Shown here piece after piece: positions 55,047-63,975 of a stretch of DNA of 64,000 nt. A program made the position numbers and the translations under genes. Source of the DNA: Acidobacteriota bacterium (lineage in GTDB: Bacteria > Acidobacteriota > Blastocatellia > Pyrinomonadales > Pyrinomonadaceae). Under the pieces are notes generated by a model. That model was not told the DNA's origin. It worked only from the letters and a program-made list of their open reading frames with translations, and did no database searches. Positions within the stretch are counted from its first letter, which is position 1. Each line of letters starts with the position of its first letter. The stretch covers positions 17,961-81,960 of the forward strand of contig JAEZIT010000097.1 of the NCBI GenBank assembly GCA_023436495.1, read 5' to 3'.

Positions 55047-56423
55047 ATGCGGTATTTTACTTCAGCAATTGTTCATCGGAGCAATATAAGCGTCGGCGTC
55101 GTGATCGCGCTGCTTCTGCTGGCCGGCATCGGATTCGGGCAAAAGGTTGACCGAAAAGCCGCGGCGGAACAGGTCAAGGCGGAGTTCCTTCATGCCTGGA
55201 ACGGCTACAAAAAACATGCGTGGGGCAATGACGATCTTAAGCCGTTGAGCAAAGGCTTTCATAATTGGTACGCCGAGCCGCTGCTGATGACACCGGTCGA
55301 TGCGTTGGACACGATGTATCTGATGGGCCTCAGGAAGGAGGCCGACGAAACGCGCGAATACATCGTAAAAACCCTGAAATTCGACAAGGACATCTACGTC
55401 CAGAATTTCGAGGTCACGATCCGGCTGCTCGGCGGATTGCTGTCCAGCTATCAGATGACGGGCGACAAACGCCTGCTCGCAATGGCTGAAGACCTCGGCA
55501 CGCGGCTGCTTCCCGTATTCAATTCGCCCACCGGGCTGCCTTATAAATACGTAAACCTTAAGACCGGCAAGACACGCGGGGAAATATCCAACCCGGCCGA
55601 AACGGGAACGCTGCTGATCGAATTCGGCACGCTAAGCAAATTGACGAAAAACCCCGTTTTCTATGACAAAGCGAAGCGTGCGCTGACGGAAACTTATGAC
55701 CGCCGATCCAAGATAGGGCTGGTCGGCACTCGCATAAACGTCGAAACGGGTGAATGGACCGACACCGGCAGCCACATAAGCGCGGAGATCGATTCGTATT
55801 ACGAATACCTTCTGAAGTGTGCGGTGCTTTTCGGCGACAAAGACTGCCGGCGAATGTGGAACGACAGTATTCCGGCAGTGAATAAATATCTGGCGGACGA
55901 CGTCCGCGGCGAACTCTGGTACGGCCACGCGGATATGACGACGGGTAAGCGAACAAAGACGACATACGGAGCCCTGGACGCATTCTTTCCCGCAGTCCTC
56001 GCACTTTCAGGCGACGTGTCGCGAGCGAAACGGCTGCAGGATTCGTCGTTCAAAATGTGGCAGGTCCACGGGATCGAACCGGAAGTTTTCAATTACCAGA
56101 CAATGAAGGCAGAGCACGCAGGCTATCCGCTGCGCCCGGAGATCGTCGAATCGACCTACTATTTGTACCAATTTACAAAGGATCCAAAATATTTGGCGAT
56201 GGGTGCGCAAATGTGGCGAGATTTTGTGGAACATTGCCGCACGGACGCGGGTTACGCTCATTTGAAGAGTGTGATCACAAAGGAAAAATCCGACGCGATG
56301 CAAAGCTTCCTTTTCGCCGAGACCTTCAAATATTATTACCTTTTGTTCGCTCCGGACAAGACGCTTGACCTGCAGAAAGTCGTGTTCAATACCGAAGCTC
56401 ATCCGATCCGCAAAACATGGTGA
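55047..56423 (+). CDS. GH47 alpha-1,2-mannosidase, secreted or membrane-anchored
   Basis: 458 residues. An N-terminal hydrophobic segment (about 15-31) acts as signal peptide or anchor. It then has the (alpha/alpha)7 barrel of class I mannosidases: HAWNGYKKHAWGNDDLKPLS, PVDALDTMYLMGL, NFEVTIRLLGGLLSSY (E122), EIDSYYEYLLK (D249), LRPEIVESTYYLY (E365) and the calcium-binding FNTEAHP (T449). These correspond to the acidic catalytic residues and Ca2+ threonine of the eukaryotic ER enzyme. It removes alpha-1,2-linked mannose by inversion. Such genes are mainly eukaryotic but known in some bacteria. AGGAT lies upstream. Confidence 0.88.
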   Translation: MRYFTSAIVHRSNISVGVVIALLLLAGIGFGQKVDRKAAAEQVKAEFLHAWNGYKKHAWGNDDLKPLSKGFHNWYAEPLLMTPVDALDTMYLMGLRKEADETREYIVKTLKFDKDIYVQNFEVTIRLLGGLLSSYQMTGDKRLLAMAEDLGTRLLPVFNSPTGLPYKYVNLKTGKTRGEISNPAETGTLLIEFGTLSKLTKNPVFYDKAKRALTETYDRRSKIGLVGTRINVETGEWTDTGSHISAEIDSYYEYLLKCAVLFGDKDCRRMWNDSIPAVNKYLADDVRGELWYGHADMTTGKRTKTTYGALDAFFPAVLALSGDVSRAKRLQDSSFKMWQVHGIEPEVFNYQTMKAEHAGYPLRPEIVESTYYLYQFTKDPKYLAMGAQMWRDFVEHCRTDAGYAHLKSVITKEKSDAMQSFLFAETFKYYYLLFAPDKTLDLQKVVFNTEAHPIRKTW

Positions 56424-56612
56424 AACGGAGCGTGTGTCAATAATGAAACTATTGCCAATGTATGAAACGCCGTGTTAATATGGTCGTGGCCTGCGTCATC
56501 AGGCCCGAGCTGGATGATTGAAAACAAAAGTTTTTTAAAAAATGCCGGAATATGAGGTTTTGGCGGCGATAACCTTAATGATGGCAGATAGTTACACGTT
56601 CCACCGGTGGTT

Positions 56613-56645
56613 GGAACGCCCCCGGAACGCAACGGAACGCCGGGG
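56613..56645 (+). repeat. triple GGAACGC repeat with CCCCGG/CCGGGG hairpin in the SDR leader
   Basis: Three copies of GGAACGC begin at 56613, 56624 and 56634. CCCCGG (56620-56625) can pair with CCGGGG (56640-56645), two bases before the AAAGGGA Shine-Dalgarno of the SDR gene. Confidence 0.4.
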
Positions 56646-56659
56646 CCAAAGGGAAAAAA

Positions 56660-57691
56660 ATGGCAAAGTCGAAAGCTTTAACCAAATCGGAAAAAAAGAT
56701 CCTGATCACGGGCGGAACCGGTTTTCTGGGTACGCATATCGTGCGGCAGATGCTGGATGCCGGCGAGAAGAACCTCCGCGTGATGGCGTCGCGCGTCCCG
56801 GATTGGATGAAGGACGCGGGCGTCGAGGCGGCGGAAGGTTCGGTGACGAACCGCGAGGACGCTGCAAATGCCGTAAAGAACGTTTCGGCGATATTTCATC
56901 TTGCCGGCAAGGTTTCACGCGATAACGAAGATGCGGCCGCGATGAACCGGATTCATCTCGATGGTACCCGCGTACTATGCGAGGCAGCAAAGGAAGCGGG
57001 TGTCGGAACGATGATCCTGGCCTCATCGAGCGGGACGATCGCCGTCAGCGAAGACGAGCAGATCTTTGACGAGACGTTCCCGCAGCCGGTCGAGGTGTTT
57101 TCGCGTTGGGCGTATTACGCTTCGAAATATTACCAAGAGAGGACCGCTTTGCAGAATTTTGACGGCGAAGGGCGCCGGCTTGTGATCATAAACCCGTCTC
57201 TGCTGCTCGGGCCCGACGACGAGCGGCTTAGCTCGACCAAGCCGGTACTCGATTTCCTCGGACGAAAGATCCCGTACAGCCCGAGCGGCGGATTGAATTT
57301 CGTTGACGCACGCGACGCGGCGGCGGGATTTATCAATGCTTTGGAACGCGGCCGTCATAAGGAAAAATACCTGCTGGGTGCGGCGAATATGACGTTCCGC
57401 GAATTTTTTGGAAGGCTGGAGCGGCTTTCCGGCGTTTCGGCCCCGATGCTCAGAATGCCGAAACAACTTGCGATGGCGGGTTCGACATTTATCAGTTCGG
57501 TATTCAAGAATTGGGGGAAAGCATCGCCGGTCGAGCCGAAAGAGGTCGAGCAGGCGGAGTTTTTCTGGTATTTCGATTCGTCAAAGGCTGAAGAAGAACT
57601 TGGATTTGCACCGCGCGACCCGCAGGAAACGCTGCAGGACACGATCAGCTATCTTCGTGAGAACTTCCTCGGCGAAGGCGTGTTCAATTAG
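56660..57691 (+). CDS. extended SDR, NAD-dependent epimerase/dehydratase
   Basis: 343 residues. Rossmann motif ILITGGTGFLGTHIV, cofactor-binding IFHLAGKVSRDN, catalytic serine region LASSSGTIAVSE and YxxxK in YYASKYYQER. The C-terminal substrate domain resembles the dihydroflavonol-reductase/HpnA-like or hydroxysteroid-type SDRs. It probably reduces a keto group or epimerises a nucleotide sugar; substrate not identifiable. AAAGGGA precedes the ATG. A 236-nt region (56424-56659) before it holds a GGCCTG/CAGGCC hairpin (56488-56505) but no gene. Confidence 0.85.
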   Translation: MAKSKALTKSEKKILITGGTGFLGTHIVRQMLDAGEKNLRVMASRVPDWMKDAGVEAAEGSVTNREDAANAVKNVSAIFHLAGKVSRDNEDAAAMNRIHLDGTRVLCEAAKEAGVGTMILASSSGTIAVSEDEQIFDETFPQPVEVFSRWAYYASKYYQERTALQNFDGEGRRLVIINPSLLLGPDDERLSSTKPVLDFLGRKIPYSPSGGLNFVDARDAAAGFINALERGRHKEKYLLGAANMTFREFFGRLERLSGVSAPMLRMPKQLAMAGSTFISSVFKNWGKASPVEPKEVEQAEFFWYFDSSKAEEELGFAPRDPQETLQDTISYLRENFLGEGVFN

Positions 57692-57697
57692 GCCGGC

Positions 57698-58507
57698 CTA
57701 CAACCCGCAGCCGATCTCGAATTCCTTGATCTTTACGGGCTTTCCGGCCTTGATCTCGAAGGCCCCGTTGGTTCCGCCCTCGTAATACTGGCTGCCGACG
57801 AGGATCTCCATAATGCCGTCGCCGTTGAGGTCGGCAACGCCGGTGAATTCGTAAACGTTAGGCGGCCAGAGTTCCTTCGTTATTCGGCCCGGGTAGAATT
57901 CGCCCTCGAGCAGGTGGTTCACAGCCGTTTTGCCGCTCGCCGTCCGCAGCAGCGTGAATGAATAGTCTCCGGGCTGCTGGCTCTCGTACATGCCGGAGCG
58001 GTACCGCGTCGCGGAGATAAGCACCTCGTCGGTGCCGTTGCCGTCAAGGTCGATCTTGTAGATCTGCTTGATCTCCACAGTTGGATCTTTGAAACCTTTA
58101 GACTTGAGAAAGTCCGCGACCACTTTCCGATAGACCGCGTTCGATATGGGAATTTTCACTGCCTTTCGCGGAACTGGGTCCCATTTTGCGGCTGTTCCGA
58201 TGCCTACGCCGTTGTGCATTTCCAGTTCGAATGAAAAGCTCCAATGGTCACCGCAAACCTCCGTCTCGCCGTTGAAATCAGCGAGTGAGACACCGCCTTC
58301 TTCGACGCCGTTCCAGCCGGCAAGGGCAAATTCCGTCTTCGGTTTAATTTGGGAAGCGGTTTTCGCGGCCGAGATCCATTTGCCGTTCAGTACGCCGCCG
58401 AACAGCCCGCCGGTGCGAAGGTCCACGATCGGGATGATCGGCGTTTGAGCAACGGATGATACGGTCAGAGCCGTTAGCATCAGTGCGAGTTTTATGGTCT
58501 TTGACAT
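57698..58507 (-). CDS. secreted protein with DxDxNG calcium-loop repeats
   Basis: 269 residues with a signal peptide (about 1-20). Two calcium-loop motifs, KIDLDGNGTDEVLIS and VADLNGDGIMEILVG, are of the FG-GAP/VCBS or EF-hand-like type found in extracellular beta-propellers, but there are too few for a full propeller. It starts 18 nt after the Tae4-like amidase stop with GAGGA upstream, so the two share a transcript. A role as partner or immunity factor of the amidase is possible but unproven. Confidence 0.7.
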   Translation of the reverse strand: MSKTIKLALMLTALTVSSVAQTPIIPIVDLRTGGLFGGVLNGKWISAAKTASQIKPKTEFALAGWNGVEEGGVSLADFNGETEVCGDHWSFSFELEMHNGVGIGTAAKWDPVPRKAVKIPISNAVYRKVVADFLKSKGFKDPTVEIKQIYKIDLDGNGTDEVLISATRYRSGMYESQQPGDYSFTLLRTASGKTAVNHLLEGEFYPGRITKELWPPNVYEFTGVADLNGDGIMEILVGSQYYEGGTNGAFEIKAGKPVKIKEFEIGCGL

Positions 58508-58525
58508 GATGGAATGGTTCCTCGA

Positions 58526-59041
58526 TCAGTTCGGCAGCCAGAAGAATCTTACAAAATCTGCCCGTCCGAAAAGATCGGTTCCCGCGGCGGCGTTTCCGCC
58601 CGCGCCGATGCCGAGCAGCTGATTGTAATAGTTCGCTCCGTCCCATAGGTCGATGTGGTCACCGGTATTGGTGCCTTCGGCGTCTGTCGATCGATGAAAG
58701 CAATTATTGAAATAGACGATGCCGACCGTACCGGCGATCTGTGATCGAATATCCGAACCGCGGCCCCGAATGCCCGTATCCCAAACCTCGGTCAGGAAAC
58801 TATGTAATTCATTCGCCCCGACCAAGTGGCCTTCGTCGCCGAGAGCACAGCGTTCGCGGCCGGAATGAATACGGCGTTGGTTCCCGAAACGCTCGAATGT
58901 AAAGCCGTTCCGGCCAAGCGCGAGGCTCATCCTAACCGCGCATTGGTTCGTAATATTCGGGCTCTTGCATGGTGCTGTATCAACCCGGTAGCCTTCGTAC
59001 ACATTCTGCATCAGCGAAAAATTCGGTCGATCTGTGCTCAT
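58526..59041 (-). CDS. Tae4-like T6SS peptidoglycan amidase effector
   Basis: 171 residues, no signal peptide. It fits the Tae4 NlpC/P60-type amidase family: RPNFSLMQNVYEG at the N-terminus, catalytic C34 in NITNQCAVRMSLAL, GTVGIVYFNNCF, and catalytic H129 in TGDHIDLWDG. Tae4 enzymes cleave the D-Glu-mDAP bond of stem peptides after injection into a rival's periplasm. The start at 59041 is set by GGAGG five bases upstream; an ATG at 59056 has no such site. No T6SS structural gene is in the window. Extra cysteines (25, 65, 114) may form disulfides. Confidence 0.8.
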   Translation of the reverse strand: MSTDRPNFSLMQNVYEGYRVDTAPCKSPNITNQCAVRMSLALGRNGFTFERFGNQRRIHSGRERCALGDEGHLVGANELHSFLTEVWDTGIRGRGSDIRSQIAGTVGIVYFNNCFHRSTDAEGTNTGDHIDLWDGANYYNQLLGIGAGGNAAAGTDLFGRADFVRFFWLPN

Positions 59042-59075
59042 TGTGGCCTCCGTCATCCGCCCGAAGGCGTTTTAT

Positions 59076-60377
59076 TCAAGACGCATCTGGGATCTGCGGT
59101 TTGCCGAAGAAACGATACGCGAGAAAGATCGCAAGGCCGATACCCGCGGCAACGATTATCGGCAGGCCCTCTTTGCGAAAATCCACGTTGGTCAATAACC
59201 AGGCCGTCAGAGCAAGCGAAAGAAATGCCGCGACCAGGCCGGCGGGTGCGAGGAATTTGGCCTCAGGCACGTCCGAACGCCGTCTGAATACGGGAAGCGA
59301 CAGGCAAGTGGTCGCATAAACGAGCAATCGTGTGATGGTCGCGATCGTAAGCGCCGATAAGAATGACGATTGCCACGTTAGAATTACGAGGATAACTGCA
59401 TTTAGCAGGATCGAAATATGCGGGGTCTTGAAACGGGAATGCGTCCTGCCCAAAAAAGCAGGAAGCTCGCGCTGGTCGCCCATCGCGTACGTCAGGCGCG
59501 AGCTTCCCAACAGGCTCACGTTCAGATTGCCGGAGATCGAGATAATGGCACCGGCGGCGATAAACGCGGCGGCGAACGGCCCCATGAAGTTGCTTGCTGC
59601 GTCTGCCAACGGTTTTTCCGACGAGGCGAGTCCGGGCAGTGTACCGATACTGACGATCTGGACCAATATATAAACGACCGCGACCGTGAGAAGCGCGAAT
59701 ATAATTGCGAACGGCACATTTCGCTGAGGGTCTTTCGTCTCGCCTGCGGGTATCACCGCGGTCTCGAATCCCAAGAACGCGTAAAGCAAAAGCAGCACGG
59801 CGGCGGAGAAAGACGTGTAATCGGGCACCGGCGAGAAGGTGAAATTCGCGGGCTCGATAAAGAACAGCCCGACAAGCCCGAACAATGCCAGCGGGATCAG
59901 TTTGCCGATCGTGAAAATGTTCGTCATCAGAGCGGACTCGCGAACGCCGATGAGGTTCACGATCGTCAGCAGGCCGATCACGATGATCACAAGGATAAGC
60001 CTGGCCGTCGGTTCTGTCGAAGCGTGCCAAAAGAAGCCAAGGTAAGTTATCAGGAGATTGCAGTTAGCGGCAAAGCTGGTGATCCGCACGATCCAGTAGA
60101 GCCAGCCGACTTCGAATCCCACTACGGGCCCGAAGGCTTCCTTGGCGTATAAATACGGGCCGCCCGTGCTTGTAAACCGGCTGGATACTTCGGCGTAACA
60201 AATGACGATGAAGCCGATAATGACGGCACACGCGAGGAACGCTAGCAGGCTCCAGCTTCCGATCAATGCCTGTACCTTCGATGGAAGGCCGAAAATACCG
60301 GCGCCGATGATCGTGTTTATCGCGATCGCGGTAAGGTCCCAGCGGCCGATTCCGCGAACTAGTTTTGAATCGCTCAT
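59076..60377 (-). CDS. APC-family amino-acid permease
   Basis: 433 residues, about 12 transmembrane helices. First-helix motif INTIIGAGIFGLPSKV, FTSTGGPYLYAKEAFGP and the helix-6 FLGFETAVIPAGETKDPQRN are typical of the amino acid-polyamine-organocation superfamily. It imports or exchanges amino acids; substrate unknown. It lies just upstream of the Tae4-like gene (34-nt gap) on the same strand, and may or may not be cotranscribed. Divergent from the beta-lactamase-like gene. Confidence 0.92.
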   Translation of the reverse strand: MSDSKLVRGIGRWDLTAIAINTIIGAGIFGLPSKVQALIGSWSLLAFLACAVIIGFIVICYAEVSSRFTSTGGPYLYAKEAFGPVVGFEVGWLYWIVRITSFAANCNLLITYLGFFWHASTEPTARLILVIIVIGLLTIVNLIGVRESALMTNIFTIGKLIPLALFGLVGLFFIEPANFTFSPVPDYTSFSAAVLLLLYAFLGFETAVIPAGETKDPQRNVPFAIIFALLTVAVVYILVQIVSIGTLPGLASSEKPLADAASNFMGPFAAAFIAAGAIISISGNLNVSLLGSSRLTYAMGDQRELPAFLGRTHSRFKTPHISILLNAVILVILTWQSSFLSALTIATITRLLVYATTCLSLPVFRRRSDVPEAKFLAPAGLVAAFLSLALTAWLLTNVDFRKEGLPIIVAAGIGLAIFLAYRFFGKPQIPDAS

Positions 60378-60505
60378 CTTCTAATGCCGAGCCGGTCCCG
60401 GACCGGACATCGTTCTCTATTTGTTTAACGTGTTTTGGATTTAACTGCCGTCTTTCGTTTATACTCTGAAAAACACTTTCCGTAAAGAATCCTGAGGTCA
60501 AGACA

Positions 60506-61510
60506 ATGAAAAATTTTTCAATCCGATCACTCGTTCTCTCGTTCGTTTGCATGCTTGCCGTAACCGCGCACGCGCAGACCTCGAGGGATAAGATCGAGAT
60601 CGTTCCTCCAAACGGCTACAAGGCTCCGAAGATCGAACAAAGCAGCGAGCTGCAGGATCTGCTTACCCGATCGGTCAAAGAATTGCTTGCCGGTTACCCG
60701 GACAAGAGCTTCAAGCCTGAAGAGATCTCGGCCACGGTCATCGACATCAGCGACCCGTCGAATTGGCGGTCGGCTAATTACCGTGGGAACGAACGGATCT
60801 ATCCGGCCAGCGTCGTGAAGATGTTTTTCATGGCCGCTCTCGAAAGGCAGCTCGAGGACGGCAAAGTTAATATGACGCCGGAACTGCAGCGGGGATTACG
60901 AGATATGATCGTAGATTCTTCGAACGAGGCTACGCAGTATATTCTCGACGTTTTGACCGATACTTCGAGCGGCGCGGAACTGCCGCAGAAGGAATTTGAT
61001 GAATGGCAATACAAACGCAACCGCGTTAACCGCTTCTTCGATGCCATGGGTTACACGAACATTAATGTGAACCAGAAGACCTTCTGCGAGGATGCATACG
61101 GGATCGAACAGCAATCGCGCCGTTACAAAGGCGAGAACCGCAATATGATCACAACGGACGCGACGGCACGATTGTTGGCGGAGATCGCCGCCGGCCGGAT
61201 GAACACGCCCGAACGGACAAAACGGATGATGGACCTGATGAAGCGCGACCCGTTCGCGGATACGAAGGACCAGGAAGACCAGGCGCACGGATTTACGGGT
61301 ATAGCGCTCGTTGACCGGAAAATGACCGACGCGAAGCTATGGTCGAAAGCGGGTTGGACCAGCAAAGCGCGGCATGATGCCGCCTATATCGAAACACCGG
61401 ACGGCAAGAAACTGGTGGTCGCGGTATATACGGAAAATCACGCAAAAGACCGAAATGCGATCCCTGCGATCGCGGGAAAGATCATTGACGGATTGAAAGG
61501 AGCGAAATAA
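60506..61510 (+). CDS. class A beta-lactamase-like serine hydrolase, secreted
   Basis: 334 residues with a signal peptide (cleavage AHA-Q). The penicillin-recognising fold is shown by S102-V-V-K105 (SxxK), S138-S139-N140 in place of the SDN loop, and K281-A-G283 in place of KTG. The middle region (NVNQKTFCEDAYG) is longer than in true class A enzymes, and I could not place the Glu166 equivalent. It may be a beta-lactamase or a peptidase/esterase of the same fold. GAGGT precedes the ATG; TATACT at 60460 may be its -10. The stop overlaps the next start (TAATG). Confidence 0.83.
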   Translation: MKNFSIRSLVLSFVCMLAVTAHAQTSRDKIEIVPPNGYKAPKIEQSSELQDLLTRSVKELLAGYPDKSFKPEEISATVIDISDPSNWRSANYRGNERIYPASVVKMFFMAALERQLEDGKVNMTPELQRGLRDMIVDSSNEATQYILDVLTDTSSGAELPQKEFDEWQYKRNRVNRFFDAMGYTNINVNQKTFCEDAYGIEQQSRRYKGENRNMITTDATARLLAEIAAGRMNTPERTKRMMDLMKRDPFADTKDQEDQAHGFTGIALVDRKMTDAKLWSKAGWTSKARHDAAYIETPDGKKLVVAVYTENHAKDRNAIPAIAGKIIDGLKGAK

Positions 61511-63975
61511 TGCATAAGTCAGTAATTACACGAAACATTACTAGATCATTTCTTACGGCCGCTGTATTTTGCATTGCGGCGGCTGCCGGTTTTGCACAAG
61601 GCCAATATCAGAAGCCTCCGCAAAACGTTCTCGACGTCTTGAATGCTCCCGTCATTCCTTCGACGTCGGTCGCACCGTCCAATGACCGCATTGCAGTGCT
61701 CGAACCGCTTCGTTATCCGCCGATCTCGGAACTCGCGGAACCAATGCTGCGATTAGCCGGGCTGCGAATCAATCCGAATACCAACGCCCAGCACCGCCAG
61801 CCGTATTTTACTAAGCTGACGTTCAAGCGCGTTGACAACGGCAGCGAAACGGCCGTTGCTCTGCCCGCCGGTGCAAAGTTGATCTCGCCTTCCTGGTCGC
61901 CCGATGGTAAATACCTTGCGTTCGGGAACGCGGCGGCGAACGGCATCGAACTCTGGATCGCAGATGCCGCCACAGCAAGGGCGAGCCGCATTGAAAACGT
62001 TCATCTGAACACGGCGTTCGGCGAGCTTGATTGGACAGGCCCGCGGACGCTGCTGGCGACGCTGGTGCCGACGAAGCGCGGAACTGCTCCGGCATATCAG
62101 AATCTGACACCGACCGAACCGAATATCCAGGAAACCTCGGGACGCCGCGGTGCAGTGCAAACGTTCCAGGACCTACTGCGAAGCCCGAACGACGAAAAGC
62201 TGCTCGAATATTATGCGACGTCACAGCTCGCTTTGATCGATGTTTCCGGAAAAGTCACGCCTATCGGGCCGCCCGCGATCTTTGACCAGGCCGAAATGTC
62301 GCCGGACGGTAAGCACATTCTCGTTACACGCATTACCCGGCCTTTCTCTTACCTTTTCCCGATATTCCGCTTTCCGAAAGAGGTCGAGGTCTGGGACCTT
62401 ACCGGAAAAACAACGCATGTTGTCGCTAAACTCCCATTGCAGGACCAACTGCCGATTCAAGGCGTTCCGGTCGGACGACGTTCGATCGCTTGGATACCGA
62501 CGGAACCGGCAACGCTCGTTTGGGCCGAAGCTCTCGACGGCGGCGACCCGCGAAACAAGGTGACGCCGCGTGACAAGATCGTAAAACACGCCGCGCCATT
62601 CGCCGGCGAGCCGACCGAGATCGTAAAGGTCGAACAGCGCTATCAGGGCAGGATGTTCGGCGAACGGGCGGGAATGATGTTGTTTTACGATTACAACCGC
62701 GACAACCAGCGTCGGAGACTGTTCATGATCGACCATCGGTCGTCCGCTGGCGTCAAGATGATCTCGGACGTGAACGTCAATGACCGCTACAACGCGCTGG
62801 GGTCGCCGGTAATGAAGACCCTTCCCGACGGTGGTTCGGTCGTCAGGCAGCACAACGGCAGCATATTTCTGACGGGGCCGGGTTCGTCGCCACAGGGCGA
62901 TCGGCCGTTCCTGCGTCAGCTCGACCTTAACACTTTGAAAACAGACGAGATATTCCGCTCCGGCACGGACGAATACGAGGCGGTCGTCGCGGTCGTCGAT
63001 GACAACGGCGCGAAGTTCATTACGCGGAAAGAATCGCTGACGGAACCGCCAAACCTTTATGAAAAGCAGGTTTGCCCGCCGGGAACGGAATGCCTTGCGG
63101 TCTATGACCGGAAGATAACGGAGTTCAAAGACCCGTCGCCGCAGCTCCGCGATATCAAGAAGCAGCTCGTCAAATACAAGCGTGCTGACGGCGTCGACCT
63201 TTCGTTTACCCTGTATTTACCGCCTGGTTACAAAGAAGGCCAGCGCCTGCCGACGGTCGTTTGGGCGTACCCGCTGGAGTTTACGGACGCTTCGACGGCG
63301 GGACAGGTTTCGGGTTCGACGAACCGTTTCACGCAGATCGGCGGGATGTCGCATTTGTTCTTCTTGTTGCAAGGTTATGCCGTGCTTGATGACGCGACAA
63401 TGCCCGTTGTTGGCGATCCACTGACGGTTAATGACACTTTCGTCAAACAGATCGTCGATTCGGCGAAAGCGGCGATCGACAAGGGAGTCGAAATGGGTGT
63501 GGTCGATTCTGAGCGCGTCGGTGTCGGCGGCCACAGCTACGGCGCGTTCATGACCGCCAACCTGCTTGCCCATTCCGATCTGTTCCGCGCGGGCATCGCG
63601 CGCAGCGGCGCTTACAACCGAACGCTGACGCCTTTCGGGTTCCAGTCGGAACGGCGGTCGTTCTGGGAAGCGCCCGAACTGTACGCCAAGGTCTCACCGT
63701 TCTTTTACGCGGACAAGATCAACGAGCCCATTCTTCTAATCCACGGCGAAGCCGACAACAATCAGGGCACATACCCGATGCAGTCCGAGCGCCTGTTCGC
63801 GGCGATCAGCGGGACCGGCGGAACGTCGCGGCTGGTAATGCTGCCGTTGGAATCGCACGGCTATGCGGCGAAGGAATCGCTCGAACATACGTTGTACGAG
63901 ATGATCTCGTGGTTCGATAAATTTGTGAAGAATGCGAAGCCGCGTGAGGCGAAGCAGGTGGCTGAAACGAAATAG
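61510..63975 (+). CDS. S9-family (prolyl oligopeptidase-type) serine peptidase, secreted
   Basis: 821 residues with a signal peptide (about 1-30). An N-terminal beta-propeller (about 60-560; for example ISPSWSPDGKYLAFGNAA) gates a C-terminal alpha/beta-hydrolase with catalytic S676 (GGHSYGAFM), D749 (HGEADNN) and H783 (ESHGY). It resembles the glutamyl-endopeptidase-like S9D group. It cleaves peptides in the periplasm or outside. Translationally coupled to the beta-lactamase-like gene by a one-base overlap. Confidence 0.93.
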   Translation: MHKSVITRNITRSFLTAAVFCIAAAAGFAQGQYQKPPQNVLDVLNAPVIPSTSVAPSNDRIAVLEPLRYPPISELAEPMLRLAGLRINPNTNAQHRQPYFTKLTFKRVDNGSETAVALPAGAKLISPSWSPDGKYLAFGNAAANGIELWIADAATARASRIENVHLNTAFGELDWTGPRTLLATLVPTKRGTAPAYQNLTPTEPNIQETSGRRGAVQTFQDLLRSPNDEKLLEYYATSQLALIDVSGKVTPIGPPAIFDQAEMSPDGKHILVTRITRPFSYLFPIFRFPKEVEVWDLTGKTTHVVAKLPLQDQLPIQGVPVGRRSIAWIPTEPATLVWAEALDGGDPRNKVTPRDKIVKHAAPFAGEPTEIVKVEQRYQGRMFGERAGMMLFYDYNRDNQRRRLFMIDHRSSAGVKMISDVNVNDRYNALGSPVMKTLPDGGSVVRQHNGSIFLTGPGSSPQGDRPFLRQLDLNTLKTDEIFRSGTDEYEAVVAVVDDNGAKFITRKESLTEPPNLYEKQVCPPGTECLAVYDRKITEFKDPSPQLRDIKKQLVKYKRADGVDLSFTLYLPPGYKEGQRLPTVVWAYPLEFTDASTAGQVSGSTNRFTQIGGMSHLFFLLQGYAVLDDATMPVVGDPLTVNDTFVKQIVDSAKAAIDKGVEMGVVDSERVGVGGHSYGAFMTANLLAHSDLFRAGIARSGAYNRTLTPFGFQSERRSFWEAPELYAKVSPFFYADKINEPILLIHGEADNNQGTYPMQSERLFAAISGTGGTSRLVMLPLESHGYAAKESLEHTLYEMISWFDKFVKNAKPREAKQVAETK

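Noticed and set aside
58526..60377. T6SS locus around the Tae4-like gene
   Set aside because: No Hcp, VgrG, TssB/C or other structural gene is present; neighbours are a permease and a secreted protein.
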